From contig NZ_CP101160.1 in assembly GCF_024298845.1 (NCBI RefSeq), forward strand, positions 1 through 64,000: a DNA stretch of 64,000 bases, read 5' to 3'. The position numbers and the translations under genes were made by a program. The notes beneath the pieces are model-generated. The model worked only from the letters and a program-made list of their open reading frames with translations, was not told the DNA's origin and did not search any database. The DNA is from Natronosalvus amylolyticus (GTDB taxonomy: Archaea > Halobacteriota > Halobacteria > Halobacteriales > Natrialbaceae). This document shows, in pieces, positions 7,751-15,547 of the stretch; position 1 is the first letter of the stretch; each line of letters starts with the position of its first letter.

Positions 7751-8611
7751 ATGGTCGAAAGCGACGGGAAAATCATCGACGTCTGGTGTAACATCTTCAC
7801 CACGGAAGGGACGCGACTCTATTATGAGTCTCAGGCGCAGGAAGTCGCCGCACAGATCTTTGGCAAACACGACATGTACGACCCGGACCGTGGAATGTCG
7901 GCCGACGAGTTCGTCTCGATCATGGACGAACACGGCGTCGATCAGGTGTTCATCCCGGCGCTGAAGTTCGGCAACCCGAAGGGGGGAATGGAAATCGACG
8001 TTCCACACGAGATGGTTGCGGACCTCGTTTCGGAGCATCCTGACCGCCTCAAAGGGATGGCAGGCATCAATCCCCGAGAGGGGATGACTGGCGTCGCCCG
8101 CCTCGAGGAGTACGTCGAAGACCACGGCTTCGTCGCGGCTCTTCTGGAACCCTACGGCTGGGACCGACCGATCAACCACCGACAGTACTACCCGTTCTAC
8201 GCGAAGTGTGCCGAACTCGGGGTGCCGGTGATGATGCAGGTGGGTCACTCCGCGATGAAGATGCCGAGCAAGATGGGGAAGCCTCTGTTGCTCGACGACA
8301 TCGCGATCGATTTCCCGGAACTCGACATTATCGGCGGCCACACCGGGTGGCCGTGGTCCAAAGAACTCGAGGCGCTGGTGTGGAAACACGACAATCTTTA
8401 TCTGGGCGCGACGGCCCACGCCCCGAAATACTGGGAGGACAACATCACTCAGTTCATCAGGACTCGCGGGCAGGACAAGGTCGTCTTCGGGACGGATTAC
8501 CCCGTGCTCGAGTATCCGGAGACACTCGAGCAGATCGATGCGCTGGGACTCGACCCGGCCGTCGAACGCAAACTCCTGTACGAGAACGCCAGGGACCTGT
8601 TCGGCGTGTAG
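7751..8611 (+). CDS. Amidohydrolase family protein lacking the HxH motif
   Basis: 286 residues from the ATG at 7751, which has a TATA-like ttcataacc about 29 bp upstream. It resembles the amidohydrolase-2 (ACMSD-like) TIM barrel: VPVMMQVGHSAMKMPSK supplies the mid-barrel His, DIIGGHTGWPW the next His, and VVFGTDYPVLEYPE the C-terminal Asp. The N-terminal metal motif normally written DxHxH reads DVWCNIF here, so both of its His are missing. It may bind a single metal by other ligands, be a decarboxylase or hydratase of unusual type, or be catalytically inactive. It stands between the mutase and a cupin in an all-plus run with short gaps. Substrate unknown. Confidence 0.8.
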   Translation: MVESDGKIIDVWCNIFTTEGTRLYYESQAQEVAAQIFGKHDMYDPDRGMSADEFVSIMDEHGVDQVFIPALKFGNPKGGMEIDVPHEMVADLVSEHPDRLKGMAGINPREGMTGVARLEEYVEDHGFVAALLEPYGWDRPINHRQYYPFYAKCAELGVPVMMQVGHSAMKMPSKMGKPLLLDDIAIDFPELDIIGGHTGWPWSKELEALVWKHDNLYLGATAHAPKYWEDNITQFIRTRGQDKVVFGTDYPVLEYPETLEQIDALGLDPAVERKLLYENARDLFGV

Positions 8612-8701
8612 CGTTTCGAACGGTGTCGCTCACTCGTGCGATCAGTGTCGGTCGACGCGAACGGGATATCTTTACGGTTTCGCGGTGTGATGGTACACCC
8701 G

Positions 8702-9091
8702 ATGTACTCGAAAATCAACCTCGAGGACGCCGAGTGGCGCACCCAGACGGACGAAGAGCCGGCGGTCAAGACGCTCGGCTACGAACTCAAGGCGGCCGGT
8801 GAAGACCGGCCCAACGAGATGCGGTTCAACTACTTCCACTACGAACCGGGCGACGCCGTTCGTCGGCACAAACAGATCGACCAGGAGGAAGTCTTTTTTA
8901 TCGTCGAGGGGAGCGGGACGTTCGAGGTCGACGGCGAGGAGTTCCCCTACGAGTCGGGCGACACCATCGTCGTCGATGCGGGGCCAATGCGCCAGATTAT
9001 CGCCGAGGAGGAAACCTACATCTTCGCGGTCGGCGCGCCGAATCTGCGTGACGATGCCGTGTTCGAAGACGAACTCGAGGGCGAGTCGTAA
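8702..9091 (+). CDS. Cupin domain protein
   Basis: 129 residues from the ATG at 8702; an ATG at 8690 would add four residues. It is a single small cupin barrel. Motif 1 reads PGDAVRRHKQIDQEEVFFIVEG, with one His where two are usual, and motif 2 is FPYESGDTIVVDAG. With His87-type ligands partly absent, metal binding may be weak, so a binding or isomerase role is as likely as oxygenase chemistry. It follows the amidohydrolase-like gene by 90 bp and has its own TATA-like element near 8670. It converges on the luciferase-like gene. Confidence 0.75.
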   Translation: MYSKINLEDAEWRTQTDEEPAVKTLGYELKAAGEDRPNEMRFNYFHYEPGDAVRRHKQIDQEEVFFIVEGSGTFEVDGEEFPYESGDTIVVDAGPMRQIIAEEETYIFAVGAPNLRDDAVFEDELEGES

Positions 9092-9198
9092 CCACTCCAC
9101 TCTCGACGTGTACCGGAAGTGTGGACGCTGATCGATTTTCTGCGGGCTCGAGGTACGACAGAGACAGCAAGAAACGACCGTAATCGGGTAGCTGTTCC

Positions 9199-10143
9199 CT
9201 AGGAGAACGACGGGATGATTTCCTCGCCCATGTACTCGAGTTGTTCTTTCTGGGCGTCGATATCGGTCGTGAAGAAGTCGACGATGAGTCGGGTTGCGCC
9301 GGCGTCGATGTACGCCTGAACGTCCTCGATAATGTCGTCCGGGTCGCCGGTCAGCACGCGGTCGGTCGACTCGCCAGGTTGGACGTTCACCGGCCGAAGG
9401 ACGGCGATTTCTGGTTCGCCATCACGGTCGTAGTCAGTCCAGGCGTTCATGATCCGTTTACGGGCGGCGACGACCTCTTCGGGGGTGTCCCAGAGCGTCG
9501 TCCAGCCGTCGGCGAACTCGGCGATCCGGCGGAAGGTCGCCCCGGAGTAGCCGCCGACCCAGATCGGAATGTCGCCTGCGGGTTCGGGATGGAAGCCGAC
9601 GGTGTCGAACGAGTGGTGACGACCGTCGAAGGAGAGTTCGCCCTCTTCTCGAGCGCGATTGAAGAGTGCCAGGAACTCGTCGGTCCGTGAGCCGCGCTCT
9701 TCGAACGGGACGTCGAGCGCGTCGAATTCGGTTTTGAGCCAGCCGGGCGCGACGCCGAAGTCGAAGCGGCCGCCGGTGAGCGAATCGAGCGACAGCACTT
9801 GCTTGGTGAGATCGATTGGGTGGCGATACGGAACAGCACAGACGTTTGTCCCCAGGCGGAGATCGTCGGTGAGCGCGCCGACCTGGGCCAGCACCTGGAA
9901 GACGTTGTAGACGCTGGTCGTGTGGCCGAAGGGCGGTTCGCCGGATTTCGAGAACTCGTAGTCGGTCGGAATCTCTTCGGGGTAGGCGATGTGGTCGCCG
10001 GCGACGAGGACGTCGAAGCCGTGGTCCTCGATTGCCATCCCCATCTCCCGAAACACCGCTGGCAGCTCGTCGTCACTGAGTCCGTAGTTGTTGCTCGTCG
10101 AGGAGAGCATCACACCGAACTCTATGTCTCTTGTAGCGGACAT
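9199..10143 (-). CDS. LLM-class (luciferase-like) F420-dependent oxidoreductase
   Basis: 314 residues from the ATG at 10143; the open frame extends upstream, but those residues are basic and unlike the rest. It is a bacterial-luciferase-like TIM barrel: DVLVAGDHIAYP near the N-terminus, LRLGTNVCAVPYRHPIDLTKQ, then LDSLTGGRFDFGVAPGW, the typical LLM signature, and IPIWVGGYSGATFRRIAEFADGW cut across the C-terminal half. In haloarchaea such proteins usually use F420 and not FMN. It could oxidise an alcohol or reduce a double bond in the pathway. The family is secure; cofactor and substrate are inferred. Confidence 0.85.
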   Translation of the reverse strand: MSATRDIEFGVMLSSTSNNYGLSDDELPAVFREMGMAIEDHGFDVLVAGDHIAYPEEIPTDYEFSKSGEPPFGHTTSVYNVFQVLAQVGALTDDLRLGTNVCAVPYRHPIDLTKQVLSLDSLTGGRFDFGVAPGWLKTEFDALDVPFEERGSRTDEFLALFNRAREEGELSFDGRHHSFDTVGFHPEPAGDIPIWVGGYSGATFRRIAEFADGWTTLWDTPEEVVAARKRIMNAWTDYDRDGEPEIAVLRPVNVQPGESTDRVLTGDPDDIIEDVQAYIDAGATRLIVDFFTTDIDAQKEQLEYMGEEIIPSFS

Positions 10144-10486
10144 CGATAGGCAAAATTTCCGGCCCCGGAAGCATATCTCTTGCGGAAGGTGTATCGGTTG
10201 TTGACAACTGAAATCTGCTCGAGTGCTGGTCACACCACCAGACGGGTGCTGGTTGTCTCGCGGACTCGAGTGCAGGGCCGAAATCTGACTCGAGTACGCT
10301 TCAACACCTGACCCGAGTGTTGACCGAAACTCGACCCGAGTACGCCTCAGAAGGTGTGGATCTTTCCTCGAGGCTACTTTGGCCGGCTCGAGTTTTTATC
10401 CACAATCTATAGTAAACAACTATCAAATAACTATTGAAACGGATGCAAATGCCAGATGGTTGCCCGCCTCTCCACTGATTGCCCGC
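10144..10486. other. 343-bp intergenic region with degenerate repeats and an AT-rich island
   Basis: No gene is supported. The part nearest the LLM gene has several degenerate copies of a cGAGT-centred unit (for example actcgagtacgcttca and acccgagtacgcctca near 10280-10350). From about 10396 to 10440 the DNA becomes AT-rich: atctatagtaaacaactat followed by caaataactattgaaac. A similar island (actactaaattactattgaaag) lies at 60912-60933 beyond another minus-strand gene end. Confidence 0.55.
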
Positions 10487-11638
10487 CTAGTCGTAGAGGT
10501 TTCGGCTGATAACTTCGCGGTTGATCTCGTTGGTTCCCTCGTATATCTGGGTACCCTTGGCCTCGCGCATGAACCGTTCAACGGGGTAATCTTTCGAATA
10601 GCCCCTCGAGCCGTGGACCTGGACGGCTTCGGTGGTGACGTCCATGGCAACGTCGGTCGCGAACGTTTTCGCCATCGCGGCTTGCTGACTGACGCGCTCG
10701 CCGGCATCGAGGTTCTGGGCGGCCCACAGCGTCATCAGGCGGGCGGCCTGAACGTTCATCGCCATGTCGGCGAGTTTGAAGGAGACGCCCTGATTGTACC
10801 GTATTGGTTTCCCGAACTGTTCGCGCTCGTCGGCGAACTCGACGCTCGCATCCATCGCGCCCTGGGCGATGCCGACGCCCTGGGCGGCCGCACCGATTCG
10901 GCCCACGTCGAGCGATTGCATGATATATCTGAAGCCCCGGCCTTCCTCGCCGATGATGTACTCCGCGGGGACGCGGACGTCGTTGTATTCGACTTCGTTT
11001 TCGACGACGGCGTCGCCTTCCATACACGGAATGTCGCGAACGAACTCGAGGCCGTCGACGCTCTGTGGATCTGGGATACCGATGAGGCTGACGTCGTCGT
11101 GGGTGCCTTCATCACCGGTTCGGGCGGTCATGATGAGGAAATCGGAGACCTCGCCGTGGGAGGTCCAGACCTTGTGACCGTTGATCACGAGGTCGTCACC
11201 GTCGCGAACGGCCGTCGATTCGATGGAGCCAGCGTCGCTGCCGGCCTGCGGCTCGGTCAACGAGACGGCGGTGACCTGATTCTCGGTGAAAATCGGCGTG
11301 AGCCACTCCTCGCGTTGCCAGTCCGTACCGAACTCCGCGAGTGCGGTGCCGACGAGCGAACAGGACAGGGAGACGACGCCCGCGGGGATCTTCCATACGC
11401 GCGAGAGCTCTTCGACGACGACTTCGAACGACCGGTAGTCCATGCCTTCGCCGCCGTACTCCTCGGGAATCGTGATTCCGTACAGCCCTGCGTCGCCGAG
11501 TTGGTCGACGACCTCGAGCGGGAATCGTCCCTCGCGTTCGTGTTCCTCGACTACGGGACGAATCGTCTCGTCACAGAACGCCTGCACCTCCTCGCGGAGG
11601 TCCTCGTGTCGCTCCTCGAGCCCGGGATTGGATATCAT
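10487..11638 (-). CDS. Acyl-CoA dehydrogenase, C-terminal-glutamate type
   Basis: 383 residues, normal length for the ACAD family, which oxidises acyl-CoA to 2-enoyl-CoA with FAD and passes electrons to ETF. N-terminal helical domain, then VTAVSLTEPQAGSD and GHKVWTSHG of the middle beta domain, and REQFGKPIRYNQGVSFKLAD in the C-terminal helices. The catalytic base is at the usual C-terminal place, IYEGTNEINRE. A TATA-like ttatac at about 11669-11674, reading aggtataag on the coding strand, lies roughly 32 bp upstream of the ATG. It is divergent from the thiolase/HMGCS-like operon, which suggests shared control. Chain specificity cannot be read. Confidence 0.93.
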   Translation of the reverse strand: MISNPGLEERHEDLREEVQAFCDETIRPVVEEHEREGRFPLEVVDQLGDAGLYGITIPEEYGGEGMDYRSFEVVVEELSRVWKIPAGVVSLSCSLVGTALAEFGTDWQREEWLTPIFTENQVTAVSLTEPQAGSDAGSIESTAVRDGDDLVINGHKVWTSHGEVSDFLIMTARTGDEGTHDDVSLIGIPDPQSVDGLEFVRDIPCMEGDAVVENEVEYNDVRVPAEYIIGEEGRGFRYIMQSLDVGRIGAAAQGVGIAQGAMDASVEFADEREQFGKPIRYNQGVSFKLADMAMNVQAARLMTLWAAQNLDAGERVSQQAAMAKTFATDVAMDVTTEAVQVHGSRGYSKDYPVERFMREAKGTQIYEGTNEINREVISRNLYD

Positions 11639-11847
11639 TGAGTGACGTAGAATTCCGGTGGGACAAACTTATACCTTGTCGTGGCCCCCACGTACGGCCG
11701 CTGTCACCGACCGCCTCTGTCGTGTCCTGGGCGGCTCATCTCGAGGGCCATCGCTGCTATCGATGAGATTGATAGCGTGTTTTTGATGCGCTCGAGTCTT
11801 CGTCGCGTGTGAGCACACTTAAGCGGCCGCGGGTCACTGTCACTGGT
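11639..11847. promoter_or_regulatory. Divergent promoter region between acyl-CoA dehydrogenase and thiolase
   Basis: 209 bp carrying opposed TATA-like elements: aggtataag for the minus-strand dehydrogenase (about 11669-11676) and cacttaagc for the plus-strand thiolase (about 11816-11824). Each is about 30 bp from its start codon, so both mRNAs are probably leaderless. The middle has gatgagattgatagc but no clear operator. Confidence 0.6.
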
Positions 11848-13023
11848 ATGCGCGATGCATACGTGATCGGTGCAGGCGGGAGCCAGTACGGGGCGTTCCC
11901 GACCGAAAGCTACCGATCGATGTTTCGAACCGCGTTCGAGTCGACGACGGCGAGCGTCGACAACGGCATTGACGCCGGGGATATCGACGAGGCGTTTATC
12001 GGCATGATCAGCATCGGTGGCCGACAACTCGGGCTTTCCGGGCCCGCGGTTACCGAACACGTGGGGCTCCACGGCGTGCCGACGACCCGCCTCGAGAACG
12101 CCTGCGCAGCAAGCGGGTACGCCGTTCGTCAGGCCGTCCAGGCCGTCCGCTCGGGAATGGCAGACGTCGTGCTCGCTGGCGGGGTCGAAATGATGACGGA
12201 CCTGAGCAGTGACACCACTCGTTACTGGTTCGGCGTCTCCGGTGAGACCGAGTGGGAACGGATGGCGGGGACGACGTTTTCCGGGGTCTACGCCCAGATC
12301 GCCAGCGCCCACATGGCAGAGTACGGCACCGAGCGCGAACAGCTCTCGAAGATCGCCGTCAAGAGCCACGCCAACGGTGCGTTGAACCCCGACGCTCACC
12401 TCGGATTCGAGTGCTCGCTCGAGCAGGCTGAGGGTGCTGGTGTCGTGGCCGACCCGCTGACGCTGTATCACTGCTGTCCGACGAGCGACGGTGCGGCCGC
12501 CGTGCTGGTCGCGAGCGAGGACGTCGTCGAGCAGTACACGGACGACCCAGTCCGTATTGCGGGCGTCGGTGCGGCGAGCGACGGTGTCGGGCTGTTCCAG
12601 CGCGATTCGTACACCAGTCTCCCGGCGACGAAGCAAGCCGCCGAGACGGCCTACGAGATGGCTGGGGTTGGCCCGGACGCTATCGACTTCGCCGAGGTGC
12701 ACGACTGTTTCTCTATCGCCGAAATCCTGGCCTACGAGGACCTCGGCTTTTGCGAACCGGGCGAGGGCGGTACGTTGATCGAAGACGGCGTGACGACGCT
12801 CGAGGGCGATCTGCCCGTCAACACCTCGGGCGGTCTCAAATCGAAGGGCCACCCGATCGGGGCGACGGGGGCGGGACAGGTCTACGAGGCGTTCAAGCAA
12901 CTGCGCGGTGACGCGGGTGACCGACAGGTCGAGGATGCGCAGGTCGGGCTCACGCACAACGTCGGCGGCAGCGGGGGCGCGGCCGTCGTTCACGTTCTCG
13001 AGGGGCCGGAGGTGGACGCATGA
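11848..13023 (+). CDS. Thiolase family protein (SCP2/archaeal type, catalytic Cys present)
   Basis: 391 residues from the ATG at 11848. Catalytic motifs: nucleophile Cys in ENACAASGYAVRQ (about residue 87), VHDCFSIAEIL, and GGLKSKGHPIGATG with the catalytic His. The last thiolase motif, normally CxGGG with a second Cys, is HNVGGSGG, as in SCP2-type and archaeal thiolases. It overlaps the next gene by 4 bp (ATGA). Archaeal acetoacetyl-CoA thiolase is known to form a complex with HMG-CoA synthase held together by a DUF35 protein; the downstream fusion supplies both partners. Here it probably cleaves or forms a 3-oxoacyl-CoA in the catabolic pathway and is not a mevalonate enzyme. Confidence 0.9.
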   Translation: MRDAYVIGAGGSQYGAFPTESYRSMFRTAFESTTASVDNGIDAGDIDEAFIGMISIGGRQLGLSGPAVTEHVGLHGVPTTRLENACAASGYAVRQAVQAVRSGMADVVLAGGVEMMTDLSSDTTRYWFGVSGETEWERMAGTTFSGVYAQIASAHMAEYGTEREQLSKIAVKSHANGALNPDAHLGFECSLEQAEGAGVVADPLTLYHCCPTSDGAAAVLVASEDVVEQYTDDPVRIAGVGAASDGVGLFQRDSYTSLPATKQAAETAYEMAGVGPDAIDFAEVHDCFSIAEILAYEDLGFCEPGEGGTLIEDGVTTLEGDLPVNTSGGLKSKGHPIGATGAGQVYEAFKQLRGDAGDRQVEDAQVGLTHNVGGSGGAAVVHVLEGPEVDA

Positions 13024-14465
13024 GCCGTACGATCACCGCCGTCGGCGCGTACGTGCCACAGGCCCGGCTCCCGGCGGAGGCTGTGAGCGAGGCCTGGGGG
13101 CGCTTCGACGGCGCAGGCATCCGTTCGACGGCGGTTCCCGGCGCGGACGAGGACACGCTGACGATGGCCGGCGAGGCCGCGCGGCGTGCACTCGAGGCAG
13201 CCGATCTCGAGGCAGCCGAACTCGAGGCGGTTACGTTCGCGACGACGACGCCACCGCTCGAGGAGGCGGAACTCGCCGTTCGACTGGGAGCGTTCCTGGG
13301 GACGGGCGACTCGACGCGCCACGAAACCGCGGGTGCGAGCACGAACGCTGGTGTGGCCGCGCTCGCGGATGCGTTCGAGGGGGACGCCGGGCCGCACTTG
13401 GTCGTCGCGAGTGACGCATCGCGTGGTGAACCGGACAGCGCCCAGGCCCACGCAGCGGGTGCCGGGGCCGCGGCGTTCGTCCTCGAATCGTCGGGGGGTG
13501 CGCGTTGCCTGGCTCGAGCCGATGCGGGGCTCGATTATCCCGGTACCCGGTTCCGCGAGGCCGGCTCGAGTGCGGTCGACTCGCTCGGGATCACGCCCTA
13601 CGAGCGCGAAGCGTTCACCGAGACCATCGGTCGAGCTATCGACGGGCTGGGCGAATCCTTCGACCCCGCGAGTGCCGATGCGGTGGCCGTGCAGGCACCG
13701 AACGGCAAGTTGCCGTACCGCGCTTCGGGCATCCTCGGTGTCGACACCGATGTCATGACCGAGCACGCGGTCGTCCACGACCTGGGCGACCTCGGCGCGG
13801 CTAGCGTCCCGCTGTCGCTCGCCTCCGCGCTCGCCGCCGGCGAAGAAACCATCCTTGGCGTCGGCTACGGCAGCGGTTCCGTGTCCACGATACTCGCCCT
13901 CGAGGCGGGAGAATCGGACGATGCAGGCGCCGTCTCTGGCGAGGTCGACCTCGAGAGCGACGAGACGATCAGCTACGCCGATTCACTCCGCCTTCGCGGT
14001 GAAATCACTGGCGGCGAACCCGCAGGCGGCGGTGCGTACGTGAGCGTCCCATCCTGGCAGCGTTCGACACCCCAGCGCTACCGACTCGAGGCCGGCGAAT
14101 GTCCGTCGTGCGGCGCACTCAACTTCCTCCCTCAGGGTGCGTGTCGACGCTGTCACGAACTGGTGGACTACGAACCGGTCCAACTCGAGCGCGAGGGGAC
14201 AATCGAAACCGTCTCGGTGATCTCACAGGGCGGAGCGCCACCCGAGTTCGCAGAACTGCAGGCTCGAGCTGGCGACTATGCGACCGCAATTGTGGCCTTC
14301 GACGGCCCAGGTGAGAGCGACGAACGGGCGAGTGCACCCCTGTTGATCGTCGATGCCGACCCGGAGAGTGTCAACGTGGGTGACCGAGTCGAAGCGACGA
14401 TCCGTCGCATCTACACCCAGGAGGGCGTCACCCGATACGGAATCAAGGCGCGACCGCTCGAGTAG
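13020..14465 (+). CDS. HMG-CoA-synthase-like protein fused to DUF35 (zinc ribbon plus OB fold)
   Basis: 481 residues. Residues ~1-300 follow the archaeal HMG-CoA synthase fold (AVGAYVPQARLP, TFATTTPPLEE, TILGVGYGSGSVS). At the nucleophile site, HETAGASTNAG around residue 105, the catalytic Cys is replaced by small residues, so normal condensation chemistry is unlikely. Residues ~350-480 are a DUF35 unit with C361-x2-C364 and C375-x2-C378 and a C-terminal OB fold ending RYGIKARPLE. In the archaeal thiolase/HMGCS complex, DUF35 is a separate bridge holding CoA; here it is covalently joined to the synthase-like part. The 4-bp overlap with the upstream thiolase supports a heteromeric complex. It may act as scaffold or channel. 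Confidence 0.85.
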   Translation: MSRTITAVGAYVPQARLPAEAVSEAWGRFDGAGIRSTAVPGADEDTLTMAGEAARRALEAADLEAAELEAVTFATTTPPLEEAELAVRLGAFLGTGDSTRHETAGASTNAGVAALADAFEGDAGPHLVVASDASRGEPDSAQAHAAGAGAAAFVLESSGGARCLARADAGLDYPGTRFREAGSSAVDSLGITPYEREAFTETIGRAIDGLGESFDPASADAVAVQAPNGKLPYRASGILGVDTDVMTEHAVVHDLGDLGAASVPLSLASALAAGEETILGVGYGSGSVSTILALEAGESDDAGAVSGEVDLESDETISYADSLRLRGEITGGEPAGGGAYVSVPSWQRSTPQRYRLEAGECPSCGALNFLPQGACRRCHELVDYEPVQLEREGTIETVSVISQGGAPPEFAELQARAGDYATAIVAFDGPGESDERASAPLLIVDADPESVNVGDRVEATIRRIYTQEGVTRYGIKARPLE

Positions 14466-14501
14466 CGTACGGTCCATAGCACTCTCGATCTGACTCTCCC
14501 G

Positions 14502-14534
14502 TTTACTACCAATTCAAAACCATTCGGTAGTAAA
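14502..14534. terminator. Stem-loop between convergent genes
   Basis: TTTACTACC (14502-14510) and GGTAGTAAA (14526-14534) form a perfect 9-bp stem with a 15-nt loop, in AT-rich DNA that continues to about 14581 (taataccaaatactact and tgctattgacaatatag). It lies between the stops of the HMGCS-like gene and the SDR, where a bidirectional terminator is expected. A regulator site is the alternative. Confidence 0.5.
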
Positions 14535-14600
14535 ATAATACCAAATACTACTGTCCTCTAATTATATGCTATTGACAATATAGTTGGGCCCGGCAGTCGC

Positions 14601-15383
14601 TTACTCGTGGTGTCGCGTCCTGGCGATACGGGGCACGCCTTCGACGACGATCGTTTCGCCGAGGATGTAGCGAGCGGCCGGGCTGGCGAGGAACTGCGCC
14701 ACGGTCGCGATTTCGTCGGGAATCCCGATCTGTCGGTCGACTTCCTCGAGGTCGATACTGTCGACGCTGATGCCCATCTGGCTCTCGACGCCCTCGGTGG
14801 CGATGAGGCCGGGCGCGATGCAGTTGACGCGGACGCCGTACTTCGCCCACTCGTAAGAGAGTGTGCGGGTGAGGTTGTTCATCCCGGCTTTCGAGGCGGC
14901 GTAGTGGGCCATTTCGGGTGCCCCATCGCGGCTGGCGACCGAGGAGACGTTGATGATGGTGCCCGATCCGGCCTCGCGCATGTACTCGCCGACGACCTGG
15001 GTGCAGTTGAACGTCCCGTTGAGGTTGATATTCACGATGGTCCGCCAGGCGTTCTGGCTGAACTCCTCGAACGGAGCGCGGAAACTCGCACCGGCGTTGT
15101 TCACGAGAATGTCGATGCCGCCGAATGCCTCGACGGTGGCTTCGGCCATCGCCTCGACGGCGTTCCAGTCCGTGATATCACACTCGACGGCCAGCGCTTC
15201 ACCGGGTGCGTCGCTCTCGTTGATGCCGTCGGCCACGGCCTCGAGGTCGTCGACCGACCGGGCACAGACGACGACGTCGACGCCGTTTTCGGCGTAGCGC
15301 TCGGCGATTGCTCGGCCGATGCCGCTCGATGCCCCCGTGACGATTGCCGTCTCTCCATCGATATCGAACTCTTGTCCTGCCAT
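14601..15383 (-). CDS. SDR family oxidoreductase
   Basis: 260 residues, classical short-chain dehydrogenase. TGASSGIG (residues ~17-24) binds NAD(P); NNAG lies near residue 93; the catalytic Ser-Tyr-Lys are in VSSVASRDG and MAHYAASKAG; VNCIAPGLI follows. The likely role is interconversion of a hydroxy and a keto group on an acyl-CoA or ring intermediate. The C-terminal tail ends in IARTRHHE, longer and more basic than usual. Upstream DNA (15384-15547) carries a 17-bp tandem repeat. The cofactor is not certain; Arg in CARSVDD after beta-2 hints at NADP. Confidence 0.9.
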   Translation of the reverse strand: MAGQEFDIDGETAIVTGASSGIGRAIAERYAENGVDVVVCARSVDDLEAVADGINESDAPGEALAVECDITDWNAVEAMAEATVEAFGGIDILVNNAGASFRAPFEEFSQNAWRTIVNINLNGTFNCTQVVGEYMREAGSGTIINVSSVASRDGAPEMAHYAASKAGMNNLTRTLSYEWAKYGVRVNCIAPGLIATEGVESQMGISVDSIDLEEVDRQIGIPDEIATVAQFLASPAARYILGETIVVEGVPRIARTRHHE

Positions 15384-15468
15384 TGCTACCGCGTCTCTAC
15401 GCGGAAGGTGCTTGTAAATCCGATTGTTTCTGGTCGTTTGATGATGTCATAGCGAAGGGCCGTCCGTC

Positions 15469-15502
15469 TCGAGTGGTCACCTGGGTCGAATGGTCACCTG
15501 GC
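15469..15502. repeat. 17-bp tandem direct repeat upstream of the SDR
   Basis: tcgagtggtcacctggg (15469-15485) and tcgaatggtcacctggc (15486-15502) are adjacent copies with two mismatches, about 90-120 bp upstream of the SDR start. They also lie just beyond the stop of the next minus-strand gene. Possible operator pair; function unknown. Confidence 0.5.
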
Positions 15503-15547
15503 TCGAGTCCTCGAGAATAGCGGAAAACAAAACCTGAACGCTGAAAA

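Noticed and set aside
10379-11641. 420-codon plus-strand frame
   Set aside because: It is antisense to a clear acyl-CoA dehydrogenase with full motifs; the high GC of third positions makes long antisense frames common in haloarchaea.
11704-12993. 429-codon minus-strand frame
   Set aside because: Antisense to the thiolase with intact catalytic motifs; composition is a shadow.
13020-14465. True HMG-CoA synthase for mevalonate
   Set aside because: The catalytic Cys position is changed and the gene sits in a catabolic island; mevalonate use is unlikely.
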